Positions 5,575 to 12,432 of a stretch of DNA of 12,432 bases are shown here, piece by piece. The number at the start of each line of letters is the position of its first letter. The first letter of the stretch is position 1. The notes beneath the pieces were generated by a model. That model searched no databases and had not been told where the DNA came from. It saw nothing but the letters and a program-made list of their open reading frames with translations. The position numbers were made by a program, and so were the translations under genes. Origin of the DNA: Bacteroidales bacterium UBA1628 (GTDB lineage: Bacteria; Bacteroidota; Bacteroidia; Bacteroidales; UBA932); the NCBI GenBank assembly GCA_002321335.1, contig DCMG01000001.1, positions 11,928-24,359 of the forward strand, written 5' to 3'.

Positions 5575-7917
5575 TCAATCCTGACCAAGGGTCTTGACCG
5601 GGTTCTTAGTGGCGGCGGCGTAGGTCTGGCCTACGACGGAGAGGAAGGAAATCAGCATCGAGATCAAAGATGCGAGGACAATGGCCCACCAAGGAAAAGC
5701 GATCTTGGTGTAGAATCCCCGAAGATAGTAGGTTATGCCCCAGACAGCTATCGGAGCGGCAAGCACGACAGCCACAGCACTCATGATCATGAAAGACTTG
5801 GACAATGTCCAGACAGCAGAGCTGACTTCAGCGCCAAATACCTTACGGACTGCGATCTGGCGGCTCTGCTGTTCTGTGAAGTAGAGCGACATCGCGAAAA
5901 GTCCGAGAGCGGAGATCAAAATGGCCATGACCATGAAAGAAATCACGAGCAGCATCGTGTTCCTGGTACCCTTCAGATCATCGACCAATTGCTCATCCAG
6001 ATAGTAAGTCCACATCTCCACAGGAACGCCAATGGTCTCCTTCGCAAACTCACGGCAGACATTCTTGACCGCCGCCATGGCCTCGGAACGGTCACCTGTT
6101 ATCTTAAGAAGTTGAAGGAATGCATAATCATAATTCTCGTCTATGATCCTTATGGAGTTACGCTCATTCTCCATAGGCTCGAAGAGAGCGTTGTTTGCGC
6201 GGAAATCCGGGATGATGCCACAGATTTCATATTCCCCTTTCGTGTAGCTTCCGCCTACGTAAGGATGTTCTGCCGTCACACCGGTGCTTCTCTTGGATGT
6301 CTCTGTCAGAAGCACTTTCGGTGAAGAGAGTTCGCTATACTTCTCCAAGACTTTGATTCCCAGAATCCTAAGCGAAGTCGTGTCCAGCTGGGCCATACGC
6401 ATCCAACCAATCAGCTGATTGTCCTCATCGTGAATGCCATTCGCCCCGCAGGATATCGGAGATGTAATCCCAAGTCCCACATCAACCACCTGCGGCAAAG
6501 CCTTCAATCTGGCGCGAAGAGCCTCCTGAGATCCTCTCCTATAGCCTACATCTTGTGAATTGACTTGAATGACGTCCTTTGTCTCGTAGCCTACAGGAAG
6601 GTTTACCAGACAGTTCACCTGCGCCTCCATCGTGATCGCCATAGCGATAAGGACGGTGCTGAACACGGTCTGAAGCACGATGAACACCTTGCCGAAAATC
6701 ATTTTGTTCTTGAAACGGAACTCCCCTTTCACCACATCAATAGGCTTGAAGCGAGAGACAAGCATCGCCGGGAGCAATGCCGAGATCACAGAGATGACAA
6801 CCAATGCCAGAACAGCCCAAAGCACCGTGGTCAAATCAGGCATCAGCACAATGTCGGCGCTCAAAATCTTGTCAAACAGCGGTTTGAATGAATATGCAAG
6901 CAGACAGCCTACGGCGAAACATCCGACCGTAAAGGCGAATGACTCGGCGATGTACCTCGCCACTATATTCCTTGAACTTTCACCAAGCAACCTTCTGGTG
7001 GCCATCTCCTTGGCTCGCTTTCCCGTCTGCGCGACAGTCAGATTGATGTAATTGAATATGGCGGAAATCAGCAGCACCAGAGCCACAATAAACAGTAACT
7101 CAACCTGTTTCCTGTCTCCAGTTCTTAAACAATTGTAGGACTCCATACCCGAAAAATAGACCTTATCAAGCCTTGTCACACTTGCTCCCCACAAAAAGGC
7201 GTTGTCGGAATTGTCAGCCTTATAGAAATTCCAGTACCCGAGATACTTTTTAAGAAGATCATCACGCACCTTTTCCACATCAGTCCCTTCATCAAGCCAG
7301 ACAATCGGAACAGTGTTGCCGAAATTGTCCATCCACGCAAATCGCTTCTGAGCACGTTTGATGCTCGTGAACAAATCGCAATGCTCGAACACATCGGCAG
7401 GCCCAAAATCCTCAACTACCCCGACAACTGTCCACTTACTCTTATCGACACTTAATATCCTGCCTATTGGATCTTCATTTCCAAACACTTTCTTGGCGAA
7501 TGATTCGGACAAAATCACCTCGTCCTCGTTCTCCAGAACCTTGTCCTTCAGACAACCCGTAAGACGGTAGTCAAAGAACTTGAAAAAATTTGTGTCAATC
7601 GAAACCTCAGCCGCCAGATAATAGTCATCTCCGACCATAATATCAGCAGTTCCTACAAAGCAGATTCTGGTCCAGCCCTTGATCTCCGGAATGGACGGGA
7701 AAAACTCCTCGGAAGTTCCGAGCGTCATCCCGAAAGAGTCCCCCGCACCGACGACATACAGCTGTTTGGAAAGCGGCTGCTTCGCCCCGACGCTGAACTC
7801 CGTCTTGGCATACGAAGCCAGCAGAATGACAAATCCCAACGCCACCGACAGTCCGAAAACCTCAATGAAAGTGTAAAGCTTGTTCCTCGACAGGAACTTC
7901 AGGTACGTGCTTGACAT
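5575..7917 (-). CDS. FtsX/MacB-type ABC transporter permease
   Basis: A 780-residue inner-membrane permease with the duplicated MacB/FtsX layout. It has one transmembrane segment at about 18-36, a large periplasmic domain to about 270, then segments near 273-293, 322-345, 361-385 and 408-430. A second periplasmic domain is followed by three more segments near 656-680, 703-730 and 742-765. Both FtsX domains show the typical coupling motif after the first helix (EMATRRLLGESS and IAVRKVFGAEVSS). Relatives export peptides or drugs or take part in envelope stress responses, working with a separate ATPase. No ATPase, HlyD-like adaptor or outer-membrane channel is encoded nearby, so its partners must lie elsewhere. 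A real Shine-Dalgarno (AAAGGAG) precedes the ATG. The upstream region has a sigma-54 type promoter and paired activator sites, pointing to control by an NtrC-type response regulator. The substrate cannot be inferred. Confidence 0.93.
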   Translation of the reverse strand: MSSTYLKFLSRNKLYTFIEVFGLSVALGFVILLASYAKTEFSVGAKQPLSKQLYVVGAGDSFGMTLGTSEEFFPSIPEIKGWTRICFVGTADIMVGDDYYLAAEVSIDTNFFKFFDYRLTGCLKDKVLENEDEVILSESFAKKVFGNEDPIGRILSVDKSKWTVVGVVEDFGPADVFEHCDLFTSIKRAQKRFAWMDNFGNTVPIVWLDEGTDVEKVRDDLLKKYLGYWNFYKADNSDNAFLWGASVTRLDKVYFSGMESYNCLRTGDRKQVELLFIVALVLLISAIFNYINLTVAQTGKRAKEMATRRLLGESSRNIVARYIAESFAFTVGCFAVGCLLAYSFKPLFDKILSADIVLMPDLTTVLWAVLALVVISVISALLPAMLVSRFKPIDVVKGEFRFKNKMIFGKVFIVLQTVFSTVLIAMAITMEAQVNCLVNLPVGYETKDVIQVNSQDVGYRRGSQEALRARLKALPQVVDVGLGITSPISCGANGIHDEDNQLIGWMRMAQLDTTSLRILGIKVLEKYSELSSPKVLLTETSKRSTGVTAEHPYVGGSYTKGEYEICGIIPDFRANNALFEPMENERNSIRIIDENYDYAFLQLLKITGDRSEAMAAVKNVCREFAKETIGVPVEMWTYYLDEQLVDDLKGTRNTMLLVISFMVMAILISALGLFAMSLYFTEQQSRQIAVRKVFGAEVSSAVWTLSKSFMIMSAVAVVLAAPIAVWGITYYLRGFYTKIAFPWWAIVLASLISMLISFLSVVGQTYAAATKNPVKTLGQD

Positions 7918-7922
7918 AAAAA

Positions 7923-7929
7923 CTCCTTT
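7923..7929 (-). promoter_or_regulatory. Shine-Dalgarno of the permease gene
   Basis: The minus strand reads AAAGGAG-TTTTT-ATG. It is notable because no other start in this window has a clear Shine-Dalgarno. It supports 7917 as the start. Confidence 0.75.
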
Positions 7930-7930
7930 A

Positions 7931-7989
7931 ATCAGTCGTTAAATAACAGTTTGCCTCATTTTCCGGCGGATCCGCGGCGACTGATCGCC
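7931..7989 (-). other. Structured 5' leader of the permease mRNA
   Basis: On the minus strand GGCGA-TCAG-TCGCC (7976-7989) is a perfect 5-bp hairpin followed by the palindrome GCGGATCCGC (7966-7975). The loop side of the first hairpin, ATCAGTCG (7978-7985), is also perfectly complementary to CGACTGAT (7931-7938), which ends two bases from the Shine-Dalgarno. The leader can thus form either the local hairpin or a longer stem reaching up to the ribosome site. Whether this matters for translation is not known. Confidence 0.45.
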
Positions 7990-8018
7990 ACAATTCACCC
8001 AAACCGACATTTTCGCCA

Positions 8019-8034
8019 AGCCACTTTCGTGCCA
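8019..8034 (-). promoter_or_regulatory. Sigma-54 (RpoN) type promoter for the permease
   Basis: The minus strand reads TGGCACGAAAGTGGCT. Compared with the RpoN consensus TGGCACG-N4-TTGC[A/T], every fixed position matches except one in the -12 element (TG in place of TT). The invariant GG and GC are separated by exactly 10 bp. Transcription would start near 8008, about 90 bases before the ATG. No TAnnTTTG box is present between the dipeptidase stop and the permease start on this strand. Confidence 0.7.
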
Positions 8035-8089
8035 AAAGCCACAACTATTTATTTATGAATATATTAACAAATATTCCGTTTCCAAATAG

Positions 8090-8128
8090 TGTAAAGAAAT
8101 TTAACACCCACTGTAAAGAAACTTTACA
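8090..8128. promoter_or_regulatory. Tandem activator sites upstream of the sigma-54 promoter
   Basis: Two 17-bp sites: TGTAAAG-AAA-TTTAACA at 8090-8106 and TGTAAAG-AAA-CTTTACA at 8112-8128. The second is a perfect 7-bp inverted repeat with a 3-bp spacer; the first is a degenerate copy. Their centres are 22 bp apart, about two helical turns, and lie roughly 90 and 112 bp upstream of the predicted start point. An AT-rich stretch (8041-8088) that could bend lies between. This is the usual geometry of sites bound by an NtrC-family activator. Confidence 0.7.
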
Positions 8129-8161
8129 CCTGCTGACCTTCCCTGAGAATACTGACAACTA

Positions 8162-9739
8162 CTAAAAACCTCTCCCGAACATCGACCAGTACTTCGCTTC
8201 CAGCTCCTTCCAGCGGGCGGCGCACTTGTCGTGGATCCCGGCGGTGTAGGCGTTCAGCAGCTTCGCCCTCTTTTTCCCGGATGCCTTTGAATATTCCGAC
8301 TCAAGTTCCGGCAGTCCTTCAAACGTCATCGCCTCCATCTCTAACACATTGTCAGTGAACTCCTTTTTGGTCTTCTGCCACGAAAGCGTAGCCAGTTTGT
8401 TGGCCCTGCGGAACTCCCACAGGACACTGTTGGGGTAATACTCCCGCTGACCACATTTCTCGAACGCGGCGGGCAACTTCGTGCTTCCGCAGAAAATCGG
8501 GATGCGAGGACTCTGCGCCGGGTTATCGACTGCGAACCAGCAGACTCCCCCGATGCCGTCAGGAAGCCAGGAGCGGCTCTGGATGACCGTTGAATATGAA
8601 CACCAAGCCACCGCAAGCGTCCTCTTGAAATCAATCACGCCAGGAGCGATGCTGTTCAGCGTGTTGCGCATCGGAGTGGTAAGCCAAGGGTTGGCCAGAG
8701 GGCTCATCTCCTTGTGCGCCGGAACGCCATTCTTTTCTGGCACATCGATTGTCCAGTTCTTGCACATATCCCATTCCGTACCTTCGTAAGTATCTCTCAA
8801 CAACGCCATTACCTTCCTGACATCGACCAAGGAATCAGGCTTAACGGAGAATGGGAAATCATCCATGCCATATTTCAGACCGAGCGATGGAGCCAGCAGG
8901 TCAAACACCCGAAACTCCCTCTCACGGTAGTTCCTGCCTTGGGCATAAGAGCAGACGATAATCTTCCAAAACACGAAATCCCCCTTACCGTCCCAAAGAC
9001 CGTTGTCTATGGCAACCTGCTCAAGATTGTTGGAGGCCATGAAGTTCTCAGTGTCAGAGCGGTCAATCTTGCCGATTCTTGGAATGTTGGCGGAAATCCC
9101 GATATGATCATCCGGGATCCTCTGAGCCGCCCAGGCCGCCCCAAACTTATGCTTGCCCACTCCCACAATCTCAAACTGCCAGACCTCCTTCGGATCGGAG
9201 ACAGTAAGGCACTCACCGCCATCGCCGTAACCATATTCCTCAGCCAAGGAGCCCATCACCTTGACAGCCTCCCTTGCCGTGGCGGCGCGTTCCATCGCCA
9301 GACGACAGAGTTCCTCGATGAGCAGCGGAGCGTCCTTGTTGATGAGGGTGTCCGGCCCTGTGAACGTCGTCTCTCCGATGCCCACCTGCTTCTCGTTCAG
9401 CGACGGGTAGCCAGTGTTTACGTATGAATATGTATGCGCGACCTGCGGTATCTCTCCCACAACCTTGACCCCTGCGGTGTCGGTCACAAACTTGGTCTTG
9501 CGCCAGTTCTTGCGGATTGGAGTCATCGAGCCAGGCTTGTGATTCTTCGCCGGAACGATGTTCACCCAAGTGTGCGAAGTGCCGTCGCAAGTGTGCGAGG
9601 TCATCACCGACCCGTCCGTGCTGGCGAGCCTTCCGACCACGATGCTTGTGCATTCCAGCCCCGAATTCTCATCATCCTGAGCCCAAGCCCCGAATCCCGC
9701 GGCCAGGAACGCCGCGACCATCACCCAAATTTTCCTCAT
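8162..9739 (-). CDS. Secreted C69-family dipeptidase
   Basis: A 525-residue Ntn-hydrolase of peptidase family C69 (PepD type), which cleaves dipeptides or short peptides. A signal peptide, MRKIWVMVAAFLAAGFGAWA, is followed by Q-DDENSGLE and then Cys30-Thr-Ser, the likely N-terminal nucleophile exposed after processing. The family hallmark regions ASTDGSVMTSH and TVSDPKEVWQFEIVG are present, and the length fits Bacteroidota members. Export suggests peptide scavenging in the periplasm or at the cell surface. An ATG 63 bases further upstream is in frame, but it falls on the -33 box of a well-formed promoter and would put 21 charged residues in front of the signal peptide. The ATG at 9737-9739 is therefore chosen. 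The gene is divergent from the M23 lipoprotein operon; both act on peptides, though no functional link is shown. Confidence 0.92.
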   Translation of the reverse strand: MRKIWVMVAAFLAAGFGAWAQDDENSGLECTSIVVGRLASTDGSVMTSHTCDGTSHTWVNIVPAKNHKPGSMTPIRKNWRKTKFVTDTAGVKVVGEIPQVAHTYSYVNTGYPSLNEKQVGIGETTFTGPDTLINKDAPLLIEELCRLAMERAATAREAVKVMGSLAEEYGYGDGGECLTVSDPKEVWQFEIVGVGKHKFGAAWAAQRIPDDHIGISANIPRIGKIDRSDTENFMASNNLEQVAIDNGLWDGKGDFVFWKIIVCSYAQGRNYREREFRVFDLLAPSLGLKYGMDDFPFSVKPDSLVDVRKVMALLRDTYEGTEWDMCKNWTIDVPEKNGVPAHKEMSPLANPWLTTPMRNTLNSIAPGVIDFKRTLAVAWCSYSTVIQSRSWLPDGIGGVCWFAVDNPAQSPRIPIFCGSTKLPAAFEKCGQREYYPNSVLWEFRRANKLATLSWQKTKKEFTDNVLEMEAMTFEGLPELESEYSKASGKKRAKLLNAYTAGIHDKCAARWKELEAKYWSMFGRGF

Positions 9740-9761
9740 GTCCTCTAATCTTTTAGTGCTT

Positions 9762-9775
9762 TTTGAATATTCAAA
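9762..9775. promoter_or_regulatory. 14-bp perfect palindrome over the dipeptidase -7 box
   Basis: TTTGAATATTCAAA is a perfect palindrome whose right half overlaps the TTTG of the -7 box of the dipeptidase promoter. Its core GAATATTC recurs within a longer palindrome at 10000-10015 in the divergent gene. It could be an operator around the start point; no regulator is identified. Confidence 0.4.
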
Positions 9776-9803
9776 TATACCGAAAAACCACCTCTTTGCC
9801 AAA
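9772..9803 (-). promoter_or_regulatory. Bacteroidota-type promoter for the C69 dipeptidase
   Basis: On the minus strand TTTG (9800-9803), a 20-bp spacer and TATATTTG (9772-9779) match the consensus fully. The start point would be near 9766, leaving a leader of about 27 bases to the ATG at 9739. Confidence 0.8.
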
Positions 9804-9866
9804 TGTGGGTTATCATATTACGCCAAGCATCTGATATAAAACCATTAAAAACGTTAAATCATTTTT

Positions 9867-9897
9867 TTTGGAATGAATGATAATATTTGATATATTG
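9867..9897 (+). promoter_or_regulatory. Weak candidate promoter for the M23 lipoprotein operon
   Basis: TTTG at 9867-9870, a 20-bp spacer and TATATTG at 9891-9897 give an imperfect match to the Bacteroidota pattern, with the -7 TTTG shortened to TTG. The spacing is right and the leader would be about 30 bases. The region is AT-rich, so chance is possible. Confidence 0.35.
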
Positions 9898-9931
9898 CGC
9901 TCAATATTTACCACTGACACAACCAAGAATC

Positions 9932-11812
9932 ATGAGGGCAACACTAAAACTAATCACCATCCTGGCAATCATCGCCTCATCCCTGTCATGCAGGATGTTG
10001 GATGAATATTCATCCTATGCGAAAAGAGCAACCACCTTGCAAGACAAGCCGTTTGACAACGTCTTGGTTCAACGGTCAGGCAATCTGCTCCATGCAAAGC
10101 TTCCAGGAATCATGCACCAGCCTCATTGTACCAGAGCGAGCAAGGATATGCCCGATTTAGTGAGCCTCGAATCTTTGCTTGACCGCAGCAAGACCGAGAC
10201 GATGGTGTTCAAGAACTACCATATTGTCCAAATACCATTCTATGATCTGGACTACGGGCAAACAGCGGTCTTGTCAAATAGCCGGCATGGCAATCCTGAC
10301 GATGTCAGCATGGTTAGGAAGTTTCTCGTAGAGACCGTGGACACCGTGAATAATGTCAAGAACGTATTTGTCTCGACACTTGTGCCGACACCTGAGAACT
10401 GTGAGAGATACGGTCCGGACAGTTACAGCTACATCAATAAGGAAACCTTTGAGGGCATTATCATTTTCAGTGACCTTGACGGAAAACTCAGGGGAATCAA
10501 CTCGTACGGAATGCGGCCAATAAGAGTGGCAAGAATCATTCAACCAAAAGATTCCCTGCTTTATCGACAAATACGTTATCTTAGTATTTACTCAACACTA
10601 AAATCACGTTCAGGCAACAGAGCCGAGGAGTTGGAGGAAAGTGTATGCATAGGAGAACGGCGAAAAAATGGGGATGATGATGAGGATTCAAACTGTGATA
10701 TGGAAGACGAGAATTTTGATAATGTTCCGGATCCTTCAGGAGAAGGCGGCTGTGGAGGAAGCAGTGGGAACAATGAAGTAAACGGCGGGCCAATTGATCC
10801 TGCCATCATAACAGAGGAGGTTGACACCTCAAACGAATTAGAACCAAGTTACATTCAGGCGGATTCCCTTGGACGGAAAAACGATGACATCATCTGGTAC
10901 ATGGTGTCACTGACAAGCATTGGCCCCGGAAAAGTGTATGGTTCAGGAAGATATTCAAACAGAGAACAACGCAGCATACTCTGCGAGGCATGTCCGGAAG
11001 CCCAAGCCTTTTTCGACCGTTGGACAGGAGATTTCCACGGTCAAGGGTTTCTGGTAAGACTTGTTGTCAGAAGTGACATCACATCAACAGCATATTTCGC
11101 TCCTGAGATTGGAGATCCTGACAACCCATTTGATCCAGTCAACAGACCTTGCCACAATAGCATAACCGGGGTAGGCAACCCTTTAAACCATATGTCAATA
11201 GCCTCCCCGGGGTACTCCGGACTGCGGGGCGGCACATTTGGGCATGTCAGGAGCGGTGGCGCCAGATTTCACTCTGGATTGGATCTCTATGCGGAAGAGG
11301 GGACACCAGTCTATGCCATGATCGACGGGGAAATATCGAAAAACAACTACGTAACAACTCAGCCAAACAAGTTTGAAACAGAGGGTATTGATGACAAAGG
11401 ATACCCCGCAAATTACTCTGGAGATACGAACGATGCTGGAAATAGAATAACTATAAAAGGTCAATATAACGGAAACGATGTAATGATTGGATATTGGCAT
11501 TTGCAAGCAGGAACACCCCTTGCCGTCAACCCTCGAACTGGACAAGTGTATAAACCGGGAGATAAAATATACCGTGGTGAACTTTTGGGATACACCGGAA
11601 GGACAGGCAATGCCTACAATGTCACCAACAAGCATCTTCATCTTATCTATAAGGTCAAGGGTACCAATGGAAGATATGCCTATGCCAATCCAGAGGAAAT
11701 CATAAACGGGTCGGTCAATTGGAATGATGGAGATCCATCCACAAAGAGAATCCTTGGTGGTTCTATAATAGAAATCGAATGCGATACGGAAGAGAAACGT
11801 AATATACTATAA
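9932..11812 (+). CDS. Lipoprotein with C-terminal M23 peptidoglycan endopeptidase domain
   Basis: A 626-residue predicted lipoprotein. The signal sequence MRATLKLITILAIIASSLSC ends at lipobox Cys20. Residues about 21-245 form a region I do not recognise. Residues about 245-290 are an acidic, Gly/Ser-rich linker (DDDEDSNCDMEDE..., then GGCGGSSG). After a further unassigned segment, an M23 (LytM/lysostaphin-like) metallopeptidase domain covers about 405-610. All metal and catalytic ligands are present: His447 and Asp451 (HSGLD), His523 (YWHL), and His568/His570 (HLH). It should cut peptide cross-links of peptidoglycan. No acidic surface-export signal follows Cys20 (RMLDE), so its final location is uncertain. 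The frame is open from a TTG at 9887, but the ATG at 9932 gives the lipoprotein signal directly. A small secreted-protein gene starts 12 bp after the stop, implying one operon. It could be a cell-wall remodelling enzyme or an antibacterial effector. Confidence 0.88.
   Translation: MRATLKLITILAIIASSLSCRMLDEYSSYAKRATTLQDKPFDNVLVQRSGNLLHAKLPGIMHQPHCTRASKDMPDLVSLESLLDRSKTETMVFKNYHIVQIPFYDLDYGQTAVLSNSRHGNPDDVSMVRKFLVETVDTVNNVKNVFVSTLVPTPENCERYGPDSYSYINKETFEGIIIFSDLDGKLRGINSYGMRPIRVARIIQPKDSLLYRQIRYLSIYSTLKSRSGNRAEELEESVCIGERRKNGDDDEDSNCDMEDENFDNVPDPSGEGGCGGSSGNNEVNGGPIDPAIITEEVDTSNELEPSYIQADSLGRKNDDIIWYMVSLTSIGPGKVYGSGRYSNREQRSILCEACPEAQAFFDRWTGDFHGQGFLVRLVVRSDITSTAYFAPEIGDPDNPFDPVNRPCHNSITGVGNPLNHMSIASPGYSGLRGGTFGHVRSGGARFHSGLDLYAEEGTPVYAMIDGEISKNNYVTTQPNKFETEGIDDKGYPANYSGDTNDAGNRITIKGQYNGNDVMIGYWHLQAGTPLAVNPRTGQVYKPGDKIYRGELLGYTGRTGNAYNVTNKHLHLIYKVKGTNGRYAYANPEEIINGSVNWNDGDPSTKRILGGSIIEIECDTEEKRNIL
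10000..10015. repeat. 16-bp perfect palindrome near the start of the M23 gene
   Basis: GGATGAATATTCATCC lies within codons 23-28 of the lipoprotein gene, just after the lipobox. It shares the GAATATTC core with the palindrome at 9762-9775. It may be a coding coincidence (LDEYSS) or an intragenic operator or mRNA hairpin. Confidence 0.5.
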
Positions 11813-11824
11813 AAATTGAGTGTT

Positions 11825-12337
11825 ATGATAAAGAATTTATTGTCAATTTGTCTGCTGGCACTGGCATGCTTATCCACAAATGCACAGGACTTTTGGAATG
11901 AGTATTTTGCGAAAGGGATTGACGTCGAGGGCGTAAAGGTCGAGCAGAAAATGAATTACGATCAGTTCGTGGCAAAATTCGGGAAACCAGATGAATATAT
12001 AAAACAAGAGGGAACGGAAGAAATGTGTTTCGACGAGCACTACAGAATAGGGCATTGCTATTTGGATTTTAGGAATGATGGGATATTTAGTAGTTTTACT
12101 TTAGGTGACAGCCATTTTGCAGCTTTGACGTCATGGATTCCAGGTGGAATACGGGTAGGCGACAAACTCTCAAAACTGGACAATTTCAAATACGGAAAGC
12201 CGATAGTCGCATCATGGATTAAACCCAGAAATGGTTTTGTTGAATATGCGCTTTTTTACAATTATCTGGATGACATTGTCTATTTAACAGTAAAAGATGG
12301 CATCATATTCCGAATAAGCTATTCCGCACCAGTATAG
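11825..12337 (+). CDS. Small secreted protein of unknown family, first copy of a tandem pair
   Basis: A 170-residue protein with a signal peptide, MIKNLLSICLLALACLSTNA, probably cut before Gln21 (TNA-Q), giving a soluble periplasmic protein of about 150 residues. An ALAC at 12-15 is a poor lipobox. I do not recognise the family. The mature part shows two similar short motifs, YDQFVAKFGKPDE (45-57) and VGDKLSKLDNFKYGKPI (111-127), i.e. helix then G-K-P, each followed by beta-rich sequence. This is faintly reminiscent of BamE/BLIP-type repeat folds, but the resemblance is only by eye. It starts 12 bp after the M23 lipoprotein stop, so the two are very probably co-transcribed. A TTG nine bases earlier keeps the frame open, but the ATG gives the signal peptide directly and aligns with the start of the second copy. 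Its role could be immunity, inhibition or chaperoning of the M23 enzyme; none is proven. Confidence 0.8.
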   Translation: MIKNLLSICLLALACLSTNAQDFWNEYFAKGIDVEGVKVEQKMNYDQFVAKFGKPDEYIKQEGTEEMCFDEHYRIGHCYLDFRNDGIFSSFTLGDSHFAALTSWIPGGIRVGDKLSKLDNFKYGKPIVASWIKPRNGFVEYALFYNYLDDIVYLTVKDGIIFRISYSAPV

Positions 12338-12388
12338 ACACCACGAATTAAATGAAAGGGATATAACAACCACATAAATAATGATTTT

Positions 12389-12432
12389 ATGATGAAGAAA
12401 ATATTGTCCTTTTGTCTGCTGGCACTGGCATG
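12389..12432 (+). CDS. Start of a second copy of the small secreted protein (partial)
   Basis: It begins ATG-ATG-AAG and encodes MMKKILSFCLLALA, cut by the window end. Over the 44 available bases it matches the start of the preceding gene (11825-11868) at 39 positions, and the last 20 bases (12413-12432) are identical to 11849-11868. It begins 51 bp after the first copy ends. This is a tandem paralogue; how far the body is conserved cannot be seen. Confidence 0.7.
   Translation, partial: MMKKILSFCLLALA

Noticed and set aside
8714..9427. 237-codon plus-strand open frame antisense to the C69 dipeptidase
   Set aside because: It is a shadow of a well-supported gene, with no start signal and no family similarity.
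9740..9802. 21-codon N-terminal extension of the C69 dipeptidase
   Set aside because: The upstream ATG coincides with the -33 box of a consensus promoter, and the extension would block recognition of the signal peptide.
9887..9931. TTG start for the M23 lipoprotein
   Set aside because: It lies on the predicted promoter; the ATG at 9932 begins a standard lipoprotein signal sequence.

Overview
The window reads as a chromosomal segment of a Bacteroidales (phylum Bacteroidota) bacterium of moderate GC. The main evidence is a set of promoters of the Bacteroidota type (TTTG, a 19-20 bp spacer, then TAnnTTTG) upstream of several genes, with almost no Shine-Dalgarno sequences. The protein complement agrees: a long-loop NhaA, a FabG ending in a CGAM-type tail, a stand-alone 780-residue FtsX/MacB permease, a C69 dipeptidase and an M23 lipoprotein. 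Genus cannot be fixed from the sequence alone. No tRNA, rRNA, CRISPR array or transposase gene is visible.

Layout, left to right. Positions 1-179 hold the tail of a plus-strand gene, one copy of a dispersed repeat (core CTTCGACAGGCTCAG) and a bidirectional terminator. Positions 180-2927 are two minus-strand housekeeping genes, ahcY then nhaA, separated by a strong hairpin. A divergent promoter region leads to plus-strand fabG, which converges on a minus-strand FlK-like hot-dog thioesterase; the two stop codons share one CTAG. Positions 4208-4647 have no protein gene but hold two Bacteroidota promoters, a short structured RNA ending at an intrinsic terminator, and a repeat copy that seems to supply the -33 box of the thioesterase promoter. 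Then come comF (minus), an inverted pair of the same repeat, and a large FtsX-type permease (minus).

The permease is regulated unlike its neighbours. It has a sigma-54 type -24/-12 promoter, two TGTAAAG-N3-CTTTACA-like sites spaced 22 bp apart about 90-110 bp upstream, a structured leader and a real Shine-Dalgarno. This predicts control by an NtrC-family response regulator, i.e. inducible export or envelope stress.

The right end holds a minus-strand secreted C69 dipeptidase and, divergently, a plus-strand operon. The operon's first gene is a lipoprotein with an unfamiliar N-terminal region, an acidic Gly-rich linker and a C-terminal M23 endopeptidase with all metal ligands intact. It is followed 12 bp later by a small secreted protein, then by the start of a second copy of that small gene, cut by the window edge. 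A peptidoglycan hydrolase with tandem small periplasmic proteins resembles an effector with an immunity or inhibitor array; this is an inference and the most promising candidate here for an undescribed system.
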